From Micromonospora rosaria (GTDB lineage: Bacteria > Actinomycetota > Actinomycetes > Mycobacteriales > Micromonosporaceae), in NCBI RefSeq assembly GCF_001567585.1, contig NZ_LRQV01000056.1:1-39863 (forward strand): 39,863 bases of DNA. The letters are read 5' to 3'. Both the position numbers and the translations under genes were made by a program. Shown one piece after another: positions 23,197-31,375 of this stretch. The number at the start of each line of letters is the position of its first letter. The stretch's first letter is position 1. The notes under the pieces are model-generated. The model searched no databases, had not been told where the DNA came from, and saw only the letters and a program-made list of their open reading frames with translations.

Positions 23197-23919
23197 ATGA
23201 TCACTCCGGCGGGTTCGTCCCGCGACCGGATCGTCCGGGCCGCCGCCACGCTGCTCGCCGAGGGCGGCCGGGAGGCGGTCACCACCCGGGCCGTGGGCCG
23301 GGCCGCCGGTGTGCAGGCGCCGACGATCTACCGCCAGTTCGGTGACATGCCCGGCCTGCTCGACGCGGCGGTCAGCTACCGCCTCGCCGCCTACCTGCAC
23401 GCCGAGAGCGCCGGCGACCTCACCGGCGACCCCGTCGACGACCTGCGGCGGGGCTGGGACGTCCAGGTCGGCTTCGGGCTGGCCGAGCCGGCCTGCCACG
23501 CCCTGATGTACGGCGACCCGAGCCGCACCCCCACCGCCGCGCGGGTCGCCGCCGACATCCTGCACCAGTTGGTGCACCGGGTCGCCGAGGCGGGCCGGCT
23601 GCGGAGCGGCGTGGCCGAGGCGACCGGGATGCTGCACGCCGCCGCCGGCGGGGTCACCCTCGCGCTGATCCGCGCCGAGCCGGACCGGCGCGACCCCGCC
23701 CTGTCCACCCGTACCCGGGAGGCGCTGCTGGCCAGCCTGGTCACCGACTCGGTGGTGGCCCGCGCCGTCTCCGCCGCCGCCGACCCGGTCCGGCACGCGG
23801 TCGCCCTGCGCACCGCCCTCCCCCACCTCCCCGGCGACCTCACCCCCGCCGAACGCGCCCTGCTCACCGAATGGCTGGACCGCCTCACCCGCGCACCGGC
23901 CCCCGGCACACCGCGCTGA
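23197..23919 (+). CDS. TetR/AcrR-family transcriptional regulator
   Basis: A 240-residue repressor. Residues about 8-55 form the TetR helix-turn-helix: SRDRIVRAAATLLAEGG, then VTTRAVGRAAGVQAPTIYRQF, with the characteristic TIYRxF end. The C-terminal ligand domain is helical and unlike any I can name. The ATG is leaderless with TATCGT 7 nt upstream, and a well-formed operator stands just before, so it should repress itself. No obvious target gene is in its own operon; the following lipid kinase reads toward it. The ligand is unknown. Confidence 0.88.
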   Translation: MITPAGSSRDRIVRAAATLLAEGGREAVTTRAVGRAAGVQAPTIYRQFGDMPGLLDAAVSYRLAAYLHAESAGDLTGDPVDDLRRGWDVQVGFGLAEPACHALMYGDPSRTPTAARVAADILHQLVHRVAEAGRLRSGVAEATGMLHAAAGGVTLALIRAEPDRRDPALSTRTREALLASLVTDSVVARAVSAAADPVRHAVALRTALPHLPGDLTPAERALLTEWLDRLTRAPAPGTPR

Positions 23920-23946
23920 GCACCGGCCCGGCGGCGGGACGGACAG

Positions 23947-24870
23947 TCAGCGCAGCAGGTGCAGGGCGGCGGGGACGGCGGTGGCGGTGAGGGGGAGGTC
24001 AAGGCCCCGTTCGCCGTCGGCGTACGTGGTGATGCCCTCGGCGGACAGTTCCACCGTCCGGGCCCGGTAGCTGCGCACCAGCGGGTGCCCGACGTGGGTG
24101 CCCCGGTAGATGCGCGGCTTGACGCGCAGCAGGGTACGCCGGTCGAACCGGCCGCCGACCACCACGTCCAGCAGCCCGTCGGTCGGGTCGGCGGCCGGGC
24201 AGACCCGCATCCCCCCGCCGTAGCTGGCGCAGTTGCCCACCGCCACCAGCACCGCGTCGACCTCGTGCGGGACACCGTCGAGGCGCAGCGTGTACCGGCG
24301 GGGCCGCAGCCGGGCCAGTTCCACCAGGATCGCCAGGTCGTACCGGCGCGGGCCGCGCGGCCAGCGCATCCGGTTGGCGCGCTCGTTGACCACGGCGTCG
24401 AAGCCGGCCGCGAGGACCGCGCCGAACCAGCGGGTCGTGCCGTCGGCCCCGGTCAGCCGGGCCAGGTCCACCGGCCGGGTCCGGTCGGCCCGCAGGGCCA
24501 CGGCGATCGCGTCGGCCGCCGCCGACGGGTCCGCCGGGGCGCCGGTGTCGGCGGCGAAGTCGTTGCCGGTGCCCGCCGGCACCACCCCGAACGGCACCGC
24601 CGTGCCGGCCACCGCCTGCAGGGCCCGGTGCACGGTGCCGTCCCCGCCGACCGCCACCAGGGCGCCCGCCCCGCCGGCGAGCGCGGCGTGGCAGGCGGCC
24701 TCGGCCTCGGCGGCGGTGCCGGCGGCGAGCAGCCGGACCGGGCGGCCGGCCGCCGACAGCCGCCGGACCAGGTCGGGCAGCAGGTCACGGTGCCGGCCCC
24801 GGGCTGCCGACGGATTGGCCAGGACGGCGACGGGGCCGTCGACGGGTGACGATCGGTCGGGGGCGGTCAC
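23947..24870 (-). CDS. Diacylglycerol kinase-like lipid kinase
   Basis: A 307-residue protein of the DgkB/YegS lipid kinase family. It has AVLANPSAARGR near the N-terminus, the nucleotide-binding GGDGT at residues 75-79 and VVPAGTGNDFA shortly after. The C-terminal half shows VGNCASYGGGMRVCPAADPTDGLLDV cut by loops, as in family members. It phosphorylates diacylglycerol or a related lipid at the membrane. GTG 24870 is preferred to GTG 24879 because TACGGT lies 7 nt before it. The gene is convergent with the TetR gene (27 nt between stops). Confidence 0.88.
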   Translation of the reverse strand: MTAPDRSSPVDGPVAVLANPSAARGRHRDLLPDLVRRLSAAGRPVRLLAAGTAAEAEAACHAALAGGAGALVAVGGDGTVHRALQAVAGTAVPFGVVPAGTGNDFAADTGAPADPSAAADAIAVALRADRTRPVDLARLTGADGTTRWFGAVLAAGFDAVVNERANRMRWPRGPRRYDLAILVELARLRPRRYTLRLDGVPHEVDAVLVAVGNCASYGGGMRVCPAADPTDGLLDVVVGGRFDRRTLLRVKPRIYRGTHVGHPLVRSYRARTVELSAEGITTYADGERGLDLPLTATAVPAALHLLR

Positions 24871-24877
24871 GGGCAGC

Positions 24878-24883
24878 ACCGTA
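24878..24883 (-). promoter_or_regulatory. -10 element TACGGT of the lipid kinase (leaderless)
   Basis: TACGGT on the minus strand is 7 nt before the GTG at 24870. Confidence 0.45.
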
Positions 24884-24993
24884 CCCGCCGAACGGGCTCC
24901 CCGGCAGTCCGCGCCCGCCCCCGGTCTCCCGGCCCCTGGTGGTGACGCCGGCCCCGCCGCGACCGGGTGCCGGGACGGCCCGGGGACGCAGAC

Positions 24994-25035
24994 GTCGACG
25001 GCCCGCCCCGGAGGTTCCCGGGACGGGCCGTCGAC
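24994..25035 (-). terminator. Terminator hairpin after tatC
   Basis: An 18-bp inverted repeat with one mismatch (arms 24994-25011 and 25018-25035, 6-nt loop) begins 14 nt past the tatC stop. It has no T-tract, as is common for actinobacterial terminators. Confidence 0.6.
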
Positions 25036-25049
25036 GACCGTCGGGCGGC

Positions 25050-26000
25050 TCAGGTCACGTCGTCGTAGCGGCGCTCGATCGGCGCCGGCCCGGCGATCGG
25101 CTCCGGCGCGGGGATCGGGCTCGCCGCCTCGATCCGCTCACCGGCCCGCACCGGCTCCCGGTCCGTGTCCAGCGGGGACGCCTCGTCGTCGTCCACACCG
25201 GCGTAGATCTCCTTGCCCCGGCCCCGGCGCCGGTCGTTGAGGAAGGCCACCCCGACCGCGACGAAGTAGAGCAGGGAGAGGCACAGCGCCAGCAGCGTCA
25301 TGCCGAACGGACCCGGGTCCGGGGTCGCCACCGCCGCGAACGCGAAGCAGATGAAGACCACGACCCGCCACCAGCTCAGCAGCCGGCGGGCGCTGACCAC
25401 CCCGGTGAAGTTGAGCATCAGCAGGGTGAGCGGGAACTCGAACGCCACGCCGAAGAGCAGGATCATGGTCGTGACGAAGGAGATGTACCGGGTCACCTCC
25501 AACTGCGAGTCGGCACCCGTGACACCCGACTCCAGCAGGAACGCCAGGCCCTTGTCGACCACGAAGAACGCCAGCGCCGCGCCCGCGGCGAACAGCGGCG
25601 CCGCGATCGCCACGAAGACGTACGCCCACTTGCGCTCGTGCCGGTGCAGGCCGGGCGCGACGAACGCCCAGAGCTGGTAGAGCCAGACCGGGCCGGCGAT
25701 GATCAGGCCGATCCAGAGCGCCAGCTTGAGCTTGAGGATGAAGCCGTCCGCGGGCGCCAGCATGAGGAACTTCTGGCACTCGCCGTCGATCATCATCCCC
25801 GGCAACCGGCAGTACGGCTGCTTGAGCAGGTCGAACGCCGGCTGGGCGAGCAGGTAACCGCCGATCAGCCCGACCACGATCGCCAGGGAGGCGCGGAACA
25901 GGCGGTTACGCAGCTCGCGGATGTGCTCGACGAGGGTCATCGAGCCGTCGGCGGCCCGTTCGAAGTTGCTCGGACCGCGCTTCAAGAGGGCGAAGGCCAC
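25050..26000 (-). CDS. tatC: Twin-arginine translocase subunit TatC
   Basis: A 316-residue membrane protein with six hydrophobic segments. The family signature MTLVEHIRELRNRL lies at about residues 21-34 and FEFPLTLLMLNFTGV in the later half. TatC is the receptor for twin-arginine signal peptides in the Tat export system, which moves folded proteins. It starts with GTG 18 nt after the tatA stop, so both are one unit. The last 60 residues are charged and proline-rich, cytoplasmic and longer than in E. coli, which is usual in actinobacteria. The acidic Asp/Glu-rich tail could interact with partner proteins. Confidence 0.95.
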   Translation of the reverse strand: MAFALLKRGPSNFERAADGSMTLVEHIRELRNRLFRASLAIVVGLIGGYLLAQPAFDLLKQPYCRLPGMMIDGECQKFLMLAPADGFILKLKLALWIGLIIAGPVWLYQLWAFVAPGLHRHERKWAYVFVAIAAPLFAAGAALAFFVVDKGLAFLLESGVTGADSQLEVTRYISFVTTMILLFGVAFEFPLTLLMLNFTGVVSARRLLSWWRVVVFICFAFAAVATPDPGPFGMTLLALCLSLLYFVAVGVAFLNDRRRGRGKEIYAGVDDDEASPLDTDREPVRAGERIEAASPIPAPEPIAGPAPIERRYDDVT

Positions 26001-26018
26001 CGGAGTCGGGCCCTTCGG

Positions 26019-26339
26019 TCAGTTGTCGCGGACCCGCTGCACCGGGTCGGTGACCGGAGGTGCGTACGGCTGCTGCTGCGGGTGGTACGGCTGCTGCCCG
26101 GCGGGCGGCGCGTACGGCTGGCCCTGCACGGTCTGCGGGGGCACCGGCTGGTAGCCGGCCTGCGCGTCGGCCTTCTCGGCCAGGTCGCCGCGCTCCTCCT
26201 GCAGGCTCTTCGTCTCGGCCTTGATGATCCGCAGCGACCGGCCGAGCGAGCGGGCCGCGTCCGGGAGCCGCTTCGCGCCGAAGAGCAGGATCAGCACGAC
26301 CACGAGTACGGCGATGTGCCACGGCTTGAGGGCACCCAT
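26019..26339 (-). CDS. tatA: Sec-independent translocase subunit TatA
   Basis: A 106-residue protein with the TatA pattern. A single membrane helix (about residues 7-21, HIAVLVVVLILLFGAKRLP) ends in the conserved FGAKRLP hinge, and the amphipathic helix DAARSLGRSLRIIKAE follows. It forms the pore-like part of the Tat translocase with TatC. The C-terminal tail is Gln/Pro/Tyr-rich with three imperfect repeats of QPYxPP type, presumably disordered. The ATG is preceded by GGAG; upstream reading frame has no Tat similarity. A candidate -10, TACGAT, is at 26387-26392 on the minus strand. No TatB is in the window. Confidence 0.93.
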   Translation of the reverse strand: MGALKPWHIAVLVVVLILLFGAKRLPDAARSLGRSLRIIKAETKSLQEERGDLAEKADAQAGYQPVPPQTVQGQPYAPPAGQQPYHPQQQPYAPPVTDPVQRVRDN

Positions 26340-26546
26340 GGGAAGCTCCAGTCGCTCTGTGTGTCTGCCGGGGTGGGTCGCAGCCCATCGTACGTGCGTT
26401 CCGGGCTGTTGCCACCCGCCGGGCGGTGGTGGTTCGTCCCGGCCGGTGAAGTCTCGACCAACCCGGGTTGTCCCGTCAACCACCTGCCCGGATCCGCTCC
26501 GGACGGCCCGTCGGACCGGATCGGGCCCGATCACGACCCCGGTCGA

Positions 26547-26795
26547 TCAGCCGCCACGCTTGGCATTGATCACGGCGACTCGGCGCTGGGCGGTGTCGAG
26601 CTTCTCCTGGAGCGCCTCGGCCCGCTGCTGGAGCGCCTCGGCCGACGCGGTCAGCGCCTGCGCCTCGGCGGCCTGCCGTTGCAGGGCCAGCGCGGCCCGC
26701 CGCAGCACCGGCAGCCGGGTCAGCACCGGACGCACGGCCACGGCCAGCACGACCAGGGCGAGGAACACCACCGCGAGGACGATCCAGGTCACCAC
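26547..26795 (-). CDS. Small membrane protein with coiled coil
   Basis: An 82-residue protein with one N-terminal membrane helix (VTWIVLAVVFLALVVLAVAV) and a helical, Gln/Ala/Glu-rich segment (about 35-70) with heptad-like spacing. It starts at GTG 26795, with TAGGCT 7 nt upstream, and sits 10 nt after pafC and before tatA. I do not know a function. Its layout resembles TatB/TatA accessory proteins only in general; no TatB hinge motif is seen, so that is not claimed. Confidence 0.65.
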   Translation of the reverse strand: MVTWIVLAVVFLALVVLAVAVRPVLTRLPVLRRAALALQRQAAEAQALTASAEALQQRAEALQEKLDTAQRRVAVINAKRGG

Positions 26796-26802
26796 GGCGG
26801 CC

Positions 26803-26808
26803 AGCCTA
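26803..26808 (-). promoter_or_regulatory. -10 element TAGGCT of the small membrane gene (leaderless)
   Basis: TAGGCT on the minus strand overlaps the pafC stop region and is 7 nt before the GTG at 26795. Confidence 0.4.
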
Positions 26809-27834
26809 CCGGCCGGCCCAGCTCCCCGCCGGGTCGGCCACCGCCGCCGCGCCCGGCGGGAGCGCGCTGGCGTAGGCGTCGAGGGCCGCGACGGCCTGGG
26901 CGCGGACCTGGTCGGCCAGCTCGGCCGGGGCGACCACGGTGACGTCCGGGCCGAGGCCCAGCACGAACCGGCGGGCCCACCCCAGGTCGGTGACGCGCAA
27001 CGAGACCAGCCACCGGTCGCCGTCGCCGGGCTCGACCCGCTCGCACGGGTAGTACTCGGTGATCCACCGCTCGCCCCGGCCGATCCGCAGGGTGATCAGC
27101 GGCAGGTCCGGCGCCGGCCGGAACACCCCGTCGGTCAGGTCGGCGGGCCGGGCCCGCGACGGCACCACGGCCGCCTCGTCCAGCTCGGTGAACGCGTCGA
27201 TCCGGTCGGCCCGGAACAGCCGGACCGCCTCGGCCCGTCGGCACCACGCCTCGACGTACGCCCGGCCGCTGACCGACAGCATCCGCAGCGGGTCGATGAT
27301 CCGCTCGGTGCTCTCGTCCCGGGCCGCCGTGTAGTACGTGATCCGCAGCGCCCGACCCCGCTGCACCGCGTCGCGCAGCTCGCGCACCCGCTCGGTGTCC
27401 CCCGGCAGCTGGACCGCCACCGGGGCGCCGACCAGGTCACCGGCGGCGTTCTCGATCTTCGCCAGGGCGCGTTCCACCGCGTCCCGGTTGGCCACCCCGG
27501 GGGTCTCGGCGAGCATCCGCAGCGCCACCACCAGGGCCAGCGCCTCGTCCGGGGTGAGCCGCAGCGGCCGGTCGATGCCGGCGTCGTAGGTGATGGTGAC
27601 CCGGTCCCCGTCGAAGGCCATGTCGATCAGGTCACCCGGGCCGTACCCGGGCAGCCCGCAGACCCACAGCAGCTCCAGGTCCTCCCGGAGCTGCCGCTCG
27701 GTGACGCCCAGGTCACCGGCCGCCTCGGCGATCTCGATGCCGGGCCGGGCCAGCAGGTACGGCACCAGGTTGAGCAGCCGGGCCAGCCGGTCGGCGGAGG
27801 CCCGGGAGCCACCCCGGGCGGCCGGGCGGGTCAC
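26806..27834 (-). CDS. pafC: WYL-domain regulator PafC
   Basis: A 342-residue regulator with an N-terminal winged helix (RLARLLNLVPYLLARPGIEI, then TERQLREDLELLWVCG) and a WYL domain. The WYL region includes LRITYYTAARDESTERIIDPLRM and GRAYVEAWCRRAEAVRLFRADRI. With PafB it forms the PafBC complex, the known LexA-independent activator of DNA-damage genes in mycobacteria. The GTG overlaps the pafB stop by 4 nt. The gene order pafB-pafC ahead of tat is the same as in Mycobacterium. Confidence 0.92.
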   Translation of the reverse strand: MTRPAARGGSRASADRLARLLNLVPYLLARPGIEIAEAAGDLGVTERQLREDLELLWVCGLPGYGPGDLIDMAFDGDRVTITYDAGIDRPLRLTPDEALALVVALRMLAETPGVANRDAVERALAKIENAAGDLVGAPVAVQLPGDTERVRELRDAVQRGRALRITYYTAARDESTERIIDPLRMLSVSGRAYVEAWCRRAEAVRLFRADRIDAFTELDEAAVVPSRARPADLTDGVFRPAPDLPLITLRIGRGERWITEYYPCERVEPGDGDRWLVSLRVTDLGWARRFVLGLGPDVTVVAPAELADQVRAQAVAALDAYASALPPGAAAVADPAGSWAGR

Positions 27835-28829
27835 CGGGCACCCCCGGCGGTCACCAGGTCCTCGTGCCGGGCGGCGATCTCCCGCAGCCGGGCGACGACC
27901 GCCTCCCGCAGCTCCGGTGGCTCGACCACCCGCACGTCCGGCCCGTACCCGACGAGTTGACCGGCGAGGGACTCCGGATCGGCGTACGGCAGCACCAGCC
28001 GGTCCCCGTCCGGCCCGCTGCTGCTACGCACCGCCCAGCGGCGCAGCCCGGCGGCCCGCCCGGGGGCCACCAGGACGGTCGCCCGCCCGGTCCGCTCCAC
28101 CGGGCCCGACCAGCGGGCCACGTGACTGATCAGGTCGAGGCCGGCCGGGGGCTGGTAGGCGCCCGGCGCGCCCGTCGGCCGGACCGCCCCGACCACCCGG
28201 GACAGCCGGAAACAGCGGGTGGCGTCCCGGTCCAGGTCGTGCCCGACCACGTACCAGCGGCCCCGCCAGCACACCACCCCCCACGGTTGCAGGCGGCGGC
28301 GCGTCGGCGCGTCCCCGTCGGGCACCCGGTAGTCGAAGCTCACCTCGCGGCGGTCCCGCGCGGCGGCGGTCAGCGGCGCGAACGCCGGGTCGACGGTGAC
28401 CATCGGCTCCAGGCCCAGGGTCGCCTGCGGGTCGACGTCCACCCCGGCGGCGCGCAGCTTCGCCAGCCCCGAGGAGGCGGCGGCGGCCAGCCCGGCGTGC
28501 TGCCACAACCGCGCGGCGATACCCACCGCGGCGGCCTCGTCCGGCTCCAGCGGGATGTCGGGCAGGGCGTACTCGCGGGGGGCGATCCGGTACCCCGGCT
28601 CGGTGTCGAAGACACTCGCCGTGCCGGTCTCCAGCGGCACGCCCAGCTCGCGCAGTTCGGCCTTGTCCCGCTCGAACTTGCGCTGGAAGGCCTCGTGGTC
28701 CTTCGGATCGTCGGGGTCGTGCTCGTAGCCGGGCACGGTCGCGGCGATCTGCGCGGCGGTCAGGAACCGTCGCGTGGACAGCAGGCAGATCACCAGGTTG
28801 ACCAGGCGTTCGGTGCGGTTCCGCGACAC
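27831..28829 (-). CDS. pafB: WYL-domain regulator PafB
   Basis: A 332-residue partner of PafC. It begins SRNRTERLVNLVICLLSTRRFLTAAQIAATVPGYE as in the family, followed by FQRKFERDKAELRELGVPLE, the winged-helix wing. The WYL domain includes VSFDYRVPDGDAPTRRRLQPWGVV and GRWYVVGHDLDRDATRCFRLSRV. GTG 28829 is preferred because TAGCGT is 6 nt upstream; TTG at 28835 is possible in the same frame. Here pafBC is separated from pafA by a divergent pair of genes, unlike mycobacteria where pafABC is contiguous. Confidence 0.92.
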   Translation of the reverse strand: MSRNRTERLVNLVICLLSTRRFLTAAQIAATVPGYEHDPDDPKDHEAFQRKFERDKAELRELGVPLETGTASVFDTEPGYRIAPREYALPDIPLEPDEAAAVGIAARLWQHAGLAAAASSGLAKLRAAGVDVDPQATLGLEPMVTVDPAFAPLTAAARDRREVSFDYRVPDGDAPTRRRLQPWGVVCWRGRWYVVGHDLDRDATRCFRLSRVVGAVRPTGAPGAYQPPAGLDLISHVARWSGPVERTGRATVLVAPGRAAGLRRWAVRSSSGPDGDRLVLPYADPESLAGQLVGYGPDVRVVEPPELREAVVARLREIAARHEDLVTAGGAR

Positions 28830-28835
28830 GTGCAA

Positions 28836-28841
28836 ACGCTA
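28836..28841 (-). promoter_or_regulatory. -10 element TAGCGT of pafBC (leaderless)
   Basis: TAGCGT on the minus strand is 6 nt before the pafB GTG at 28829. Confidence 0.45.
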
Positions 28842-28966
28842 GCAGCCCGCCCGACGGCCCCGTGCACCCGCACGGGCTCGGCGGGCCGCGTACCCGCTCA
28901 GGTGCGGTGACCAGGCCGACCACGCCGGCGGGCGGTATCCCGGTCCGGGCGGGCCCCACGCGGCCG

Positions 28967-28972
28967 TAGGGT
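28967..28972 (+). promoter_or_regulatory. -10 element TAGGGT of the CDF gene (leaderless)
   Basis: TAGGGT is followed by 6 nt and the ATG at 28979. Confidence 0.55.
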
Positions 28973-28978
28973 TCTCCC

Positions 28979-29968
28979 ATGGCGCACCCGAGCGTGCGGG
29001 CGGAGAGCACCGGCACGGTCGTCGTGGCCGGGCTGGCCAACCTCGCCGTCGCCGTGGCCAAGCTCGTCGCCGGGGTGATCTCCGGGTCCGCCGCGATGCT
29101 CTCCGAGGCGGCCCACTCGGCCGCCGACACCACCACCGAGGCGCTGCTCTTCCTGGCGCTGCGGCGTGGCGCCCGGCCGGCCGACGTGCGACACCCCTTC
29201 GGGTACGGCAAGGAGAGTTACGTCTGGGCGTTCCTGGCCGCGCTGTTCACCTTCGTCGCCGGCGCCGGTTTCGCCGTCACCCACGGCATCACCACCATCC
29301 TCGTCCACGAGCACACCGGCGACTACCTGTCGTCGTACGTGGTGCTGGCGGTCGCCTTCGTCGCCGAGTCGGTGTCGTTGGCCCGCGCCCGCCGCCAGGT
29401 GCGGGGCGAGGCCCGACGGTGGCGCACCACCCCCCGCCGGTTCCTGCGGCTCACCCCCGACACCACCGTCAAGGCGGTTGTCCTCGAGGACAGCGCCGCC
29501 CTGGTCGGGCTGCTCCTGGCCGCCGCCGGGCTCGGCCTGTCCCAGCTCACCGGCGACGAACTGTACGACGGCCTCGCCTCGGTCCTGATCGGCGTGCTGC
29601 TGCTGGTGGTCGCCGGCACCCTGGCACACAGCAACGTCACCCTGCTGGTCGGGCGGGCGGTGCCGGAGCGGCTGCACCACGAGATCGAACGCGAACTGGC
29701 CGCCCTGCCCGCCGTGGAACGGGTCGACACCCTGCTCACCATGCAACTCGGACCGGTGGACATCCTGGTCGCCGCCAAGGTCGACTTCGACGACGACGCC
29801 AGCGGGGCCGACATCGAGAGCACCGCCGACGCGGCGGAACGCCGGCTCACCGGCCGGTACCCGGAGATCCGGTACGTCTTCCTCGACCCCAGCCCCTCCG
29901 TGCCCGGCGCGGACGGCCGGCACGCCCGGCACACCCAGGTCGACCCGCCGCCGGACGGCGAGCCGTGA
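28979..29968 (+). CDS. Cation diffusion facilitator (CDF) metal transporter
   Basis: A 329-residue membrane transporter with about six hydrophobic segments. Helix 2 carries SEAAHSAADTTTE, the H46xxxD50 metal-site half, and helix 5 has VLEDSAALVGLLL, with Glu-Asp in place of the common His-x-x-x-Asp pair, so metal choice may differ from zinc-specific members. A cytosolic ferredoxin-like C-terminal domain follows (VERVDTLLTMQLGPVDILVAAKV). CDF proteins export divalent metals by proton antiport. It is divergent from pafB and reads against the surrounding genes. Confidence 0.88.
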   Translation: MAHPSVRAESTGTVVVAGLANLAVAVAKLVAGVISGSAAMLSEAAHSAADTTTEALLFLALRRGARPADVRHPFGYGKESYVWAFLAALFTFVAGAGFAVTHGITTILVHEHTGDYLSSYVVLAVAFVAESVSLARARRQVRGEARRWRTTPRRFLRLTPDTTVKAVVLEDSAALVGLLLAAAGLGLSQLTGDELYDGLASVLIGVLLLVVAGTLAHSNVTLLVGRAVPERLHHEIERELAALPAVERVDTLLTMQLGPVDILVAAKVDFDDDASGADIESTADAAERRLTGRYPEIRYVFLDPSPSVPGADGRHARHTQVDPPPDGEP

Positions 29969-29999
29969 CCCCGGGCGCCACCGGGCACGGCCGCGGCGC

Positions 30000-30005
30000 T
30001 AGCGT
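30000..30005 (+). promoter_or_regulatory. -10 element TAGCGT of the DUF3866 gene (leaderless)
   Basis: TAGCGT is followed by 7 nt and the ATG at 30013. Confidence 0.5.
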
Positions 30006-30012
30006 GCCGGGC

Positions 30013-31098
30013 ATGGTGCGATGGCGGTCCGGGACGGTCACGGCGCTGCGCCGGCAGTGGGCCGGCGCGGTGGAACTCGACGTGCGACTGCCCGACGGCA
30101 CCGGCATGCGCGCCCTGGCCTACCCCGACCTGGTCGGCCGGCCGGAGCCCGGCGACCGGGTGCTGCTCAACGCCGGCGCGCTGCTGATGGGCCTCGGCAC
30201 CGGCGGGTACGCCCTGGTGGTGGCCCTGCCCGACCGGCTGCCGCCGGACCCGCCGCAGGCGCTGGACAGCCGCGACGCCGGGCACCTGGTCAAGGCCCGC
30301 TACACCCCGCTGCAACCCATCCTGCTCGGCGTGGACGAGGAGGCCTCCCCGCACCGGGCGGTGCTCGCCGCCGCCGACGGCCTGGACGGCATGCCGGTGG
30401 TCACCGCCGACCTGCACTCCGCGCTGCCGGCCGTGCTCGCCGGCATCCACGCCGACGCCCCCGACGCCCGGGTGGCCTACCTGCTCACCGACGGCGGGGC
30501 GCTGCCCGCCTGGTTCTCCCGCACCCTGGCCGGGCTGCGTGACCACCTGGCCGGCACGATCAGCGTCGGGCAGGCGTTCGGCGGTGACCTGGAAGCCGCC
30601 ACCCTGCACACCGGCCTGCTGGCCGCCCGGCACGTGCTGCACGCCGACCTCGCGATCGTCGCGCAGGGCCCCGGGAACCTCGGCACCGGCACCCGGTGGG
30701 GCTTCTCCGGGGTCGCCGTCGGCGAGGCGGTCAACGCGGTGGCCGTGCTCGGCGGGCGGCCCGTCGGCTCGCTGCGCATCTCCGACGCCGACCCCCGCCC
30801 CCGGCACCAGGGCGTGTCCCACCACAGCCTCACCGCGTACGGGCGGGTCGCGCTCGCCCCCGCCGACCTGGTGGTGCCCGAGGGACTCGACCCGGCCCTG
30901 GCCGCGCGGGTCGACGCGGCGCTCGGCCCGCTGGCCGACCGGCACCGGGTCGTCCGGGTGCCGACCGAGGGGCTGGACGCCGCGCTGCGGGCCACCCCGG
31001 TGCCGCTGTCGACCATGGGCCGGAGCCTCGCCGCCGACCACGCCTACTTCCTGGCCGCCGCCGCCGCCGGCCGGCACGCCGCCGCGCTGGCCGGCTGA
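30013..31098 (+). CDS. DUF3866-like protein of unknown function
   Basis: A 361-residue protein that I place, by overall look, in the DUF3866 family of Actinobacteria and Firmicutes. An N-terminal beta domain (RWRSGTVTALRRQ...DRVLLNAGALLMGLGTGGYAL) is followed by an alpha/beta domain. The latter has conserved stretches VVTADLHSALPAV, YLLTDGGALPAWFS and VAQGPGNLGTGTRWGFSG, and SHHSLTAYGRV. The repeated Asp/His and Gly-rich loops suggest an enzyme, but none is known. The ATG is chosen from the leaderless -10 TAGCGT; the frame is open upstream only as antisense-like sequence. It follows the CDF gene with 44 nt between and could share its transcript. Confidence 0.72.
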   Translation: MVRWRSGTVTALRRQWAGAVELDVRLPDGTGMRALAYPDLVGRPEPGDRVLLNAGALLMGLGTGGYALVVALPDRLPPDPPQALDSRDAGHLVKARYTPLQPILLGVDEEASPHRAVLAAADGLDGMPVVTADLHSALPAVLAGIHADAPDARVAYLLTDGGALPAWFSRTLAGLRDHLAGTISVGQAFGGDLEAATLHTGLLAARHVLHADLAIVAQGPGNLGTGTRWGFSGVAVGEAVNAVAVLGGRPVGSLRISDADPRPRHQGVSHHSLTAYGRVALAPADLVVPEGLDPALAARVDAALGPLADRHRVVRVPTEGLDAALRATPVPLSTMGRSLAADHAYFLAAAAAGRHAAALAG

Positions 31099-31117
31099 CC
31101 CGCCGCCGGGGCGGACC

Positions 31118-31315
31118 TCAGACCAGGAAGATCAACGCCAACCAGGCGCCGACCATCGCCGCCAACGCGACCGCCAGCACCCAGGTCGGCACCGTGTACT
31201 CGCCGCGCCGGTTGCGCTCGATCTCGGCCCGGATCTTCTCCCGACGCCGGTCCACCCAGTTGCGGGGCTTGGCGTCGTCGTCCGAGGACCGGTCGGCAGG
31301 CTGAAAACTCGTCAT
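31118..31315 (-). CDS. Small membrane protein of unknown function
   Basis: A 65-residue protein: a charged N-terminal half (DRRREKIRAEIERNRRGEY) and one C-terminal membrane helix (WVLAVALAAMVGAWLALIFLV). It resembles the short tail-anchored proteins found near pafA in related genomes, but I cannot give a function. ATG at 31315; TACGCT lies 9 nt upstream on its strand. It follows pafA by about 60 nt on the same strand and may be cotranscribed with it. Confidence 0.6.
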   Translation of the reverse strand: MTSFQPADRSSDDDAKPRNWVDRRREKIRAEIERNRRGEYTVPTWVLAVALAAMVGAWLALIFLV

Positions 31316-31375
31316 GACCCGGCAAGCGTACCGGTGGACGGTCGACCGCCCACCGGTACGCCCGAGCCACGCGGG

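Noticed and set aside
26340..26534. An N-terminal extension of TatA to 26534
   Set aside because: The extra residues are Pro/Gly/Arg-rich with no Tat similarity; ATG 26339 with GGAG fits the family start.
26547..26795. The small coiled-coil membrane protein as TatB
   Set aside because: It lacks the hinge motif after the membrane helix and is separated from tatA by about 200 nt; evidence is too weak.
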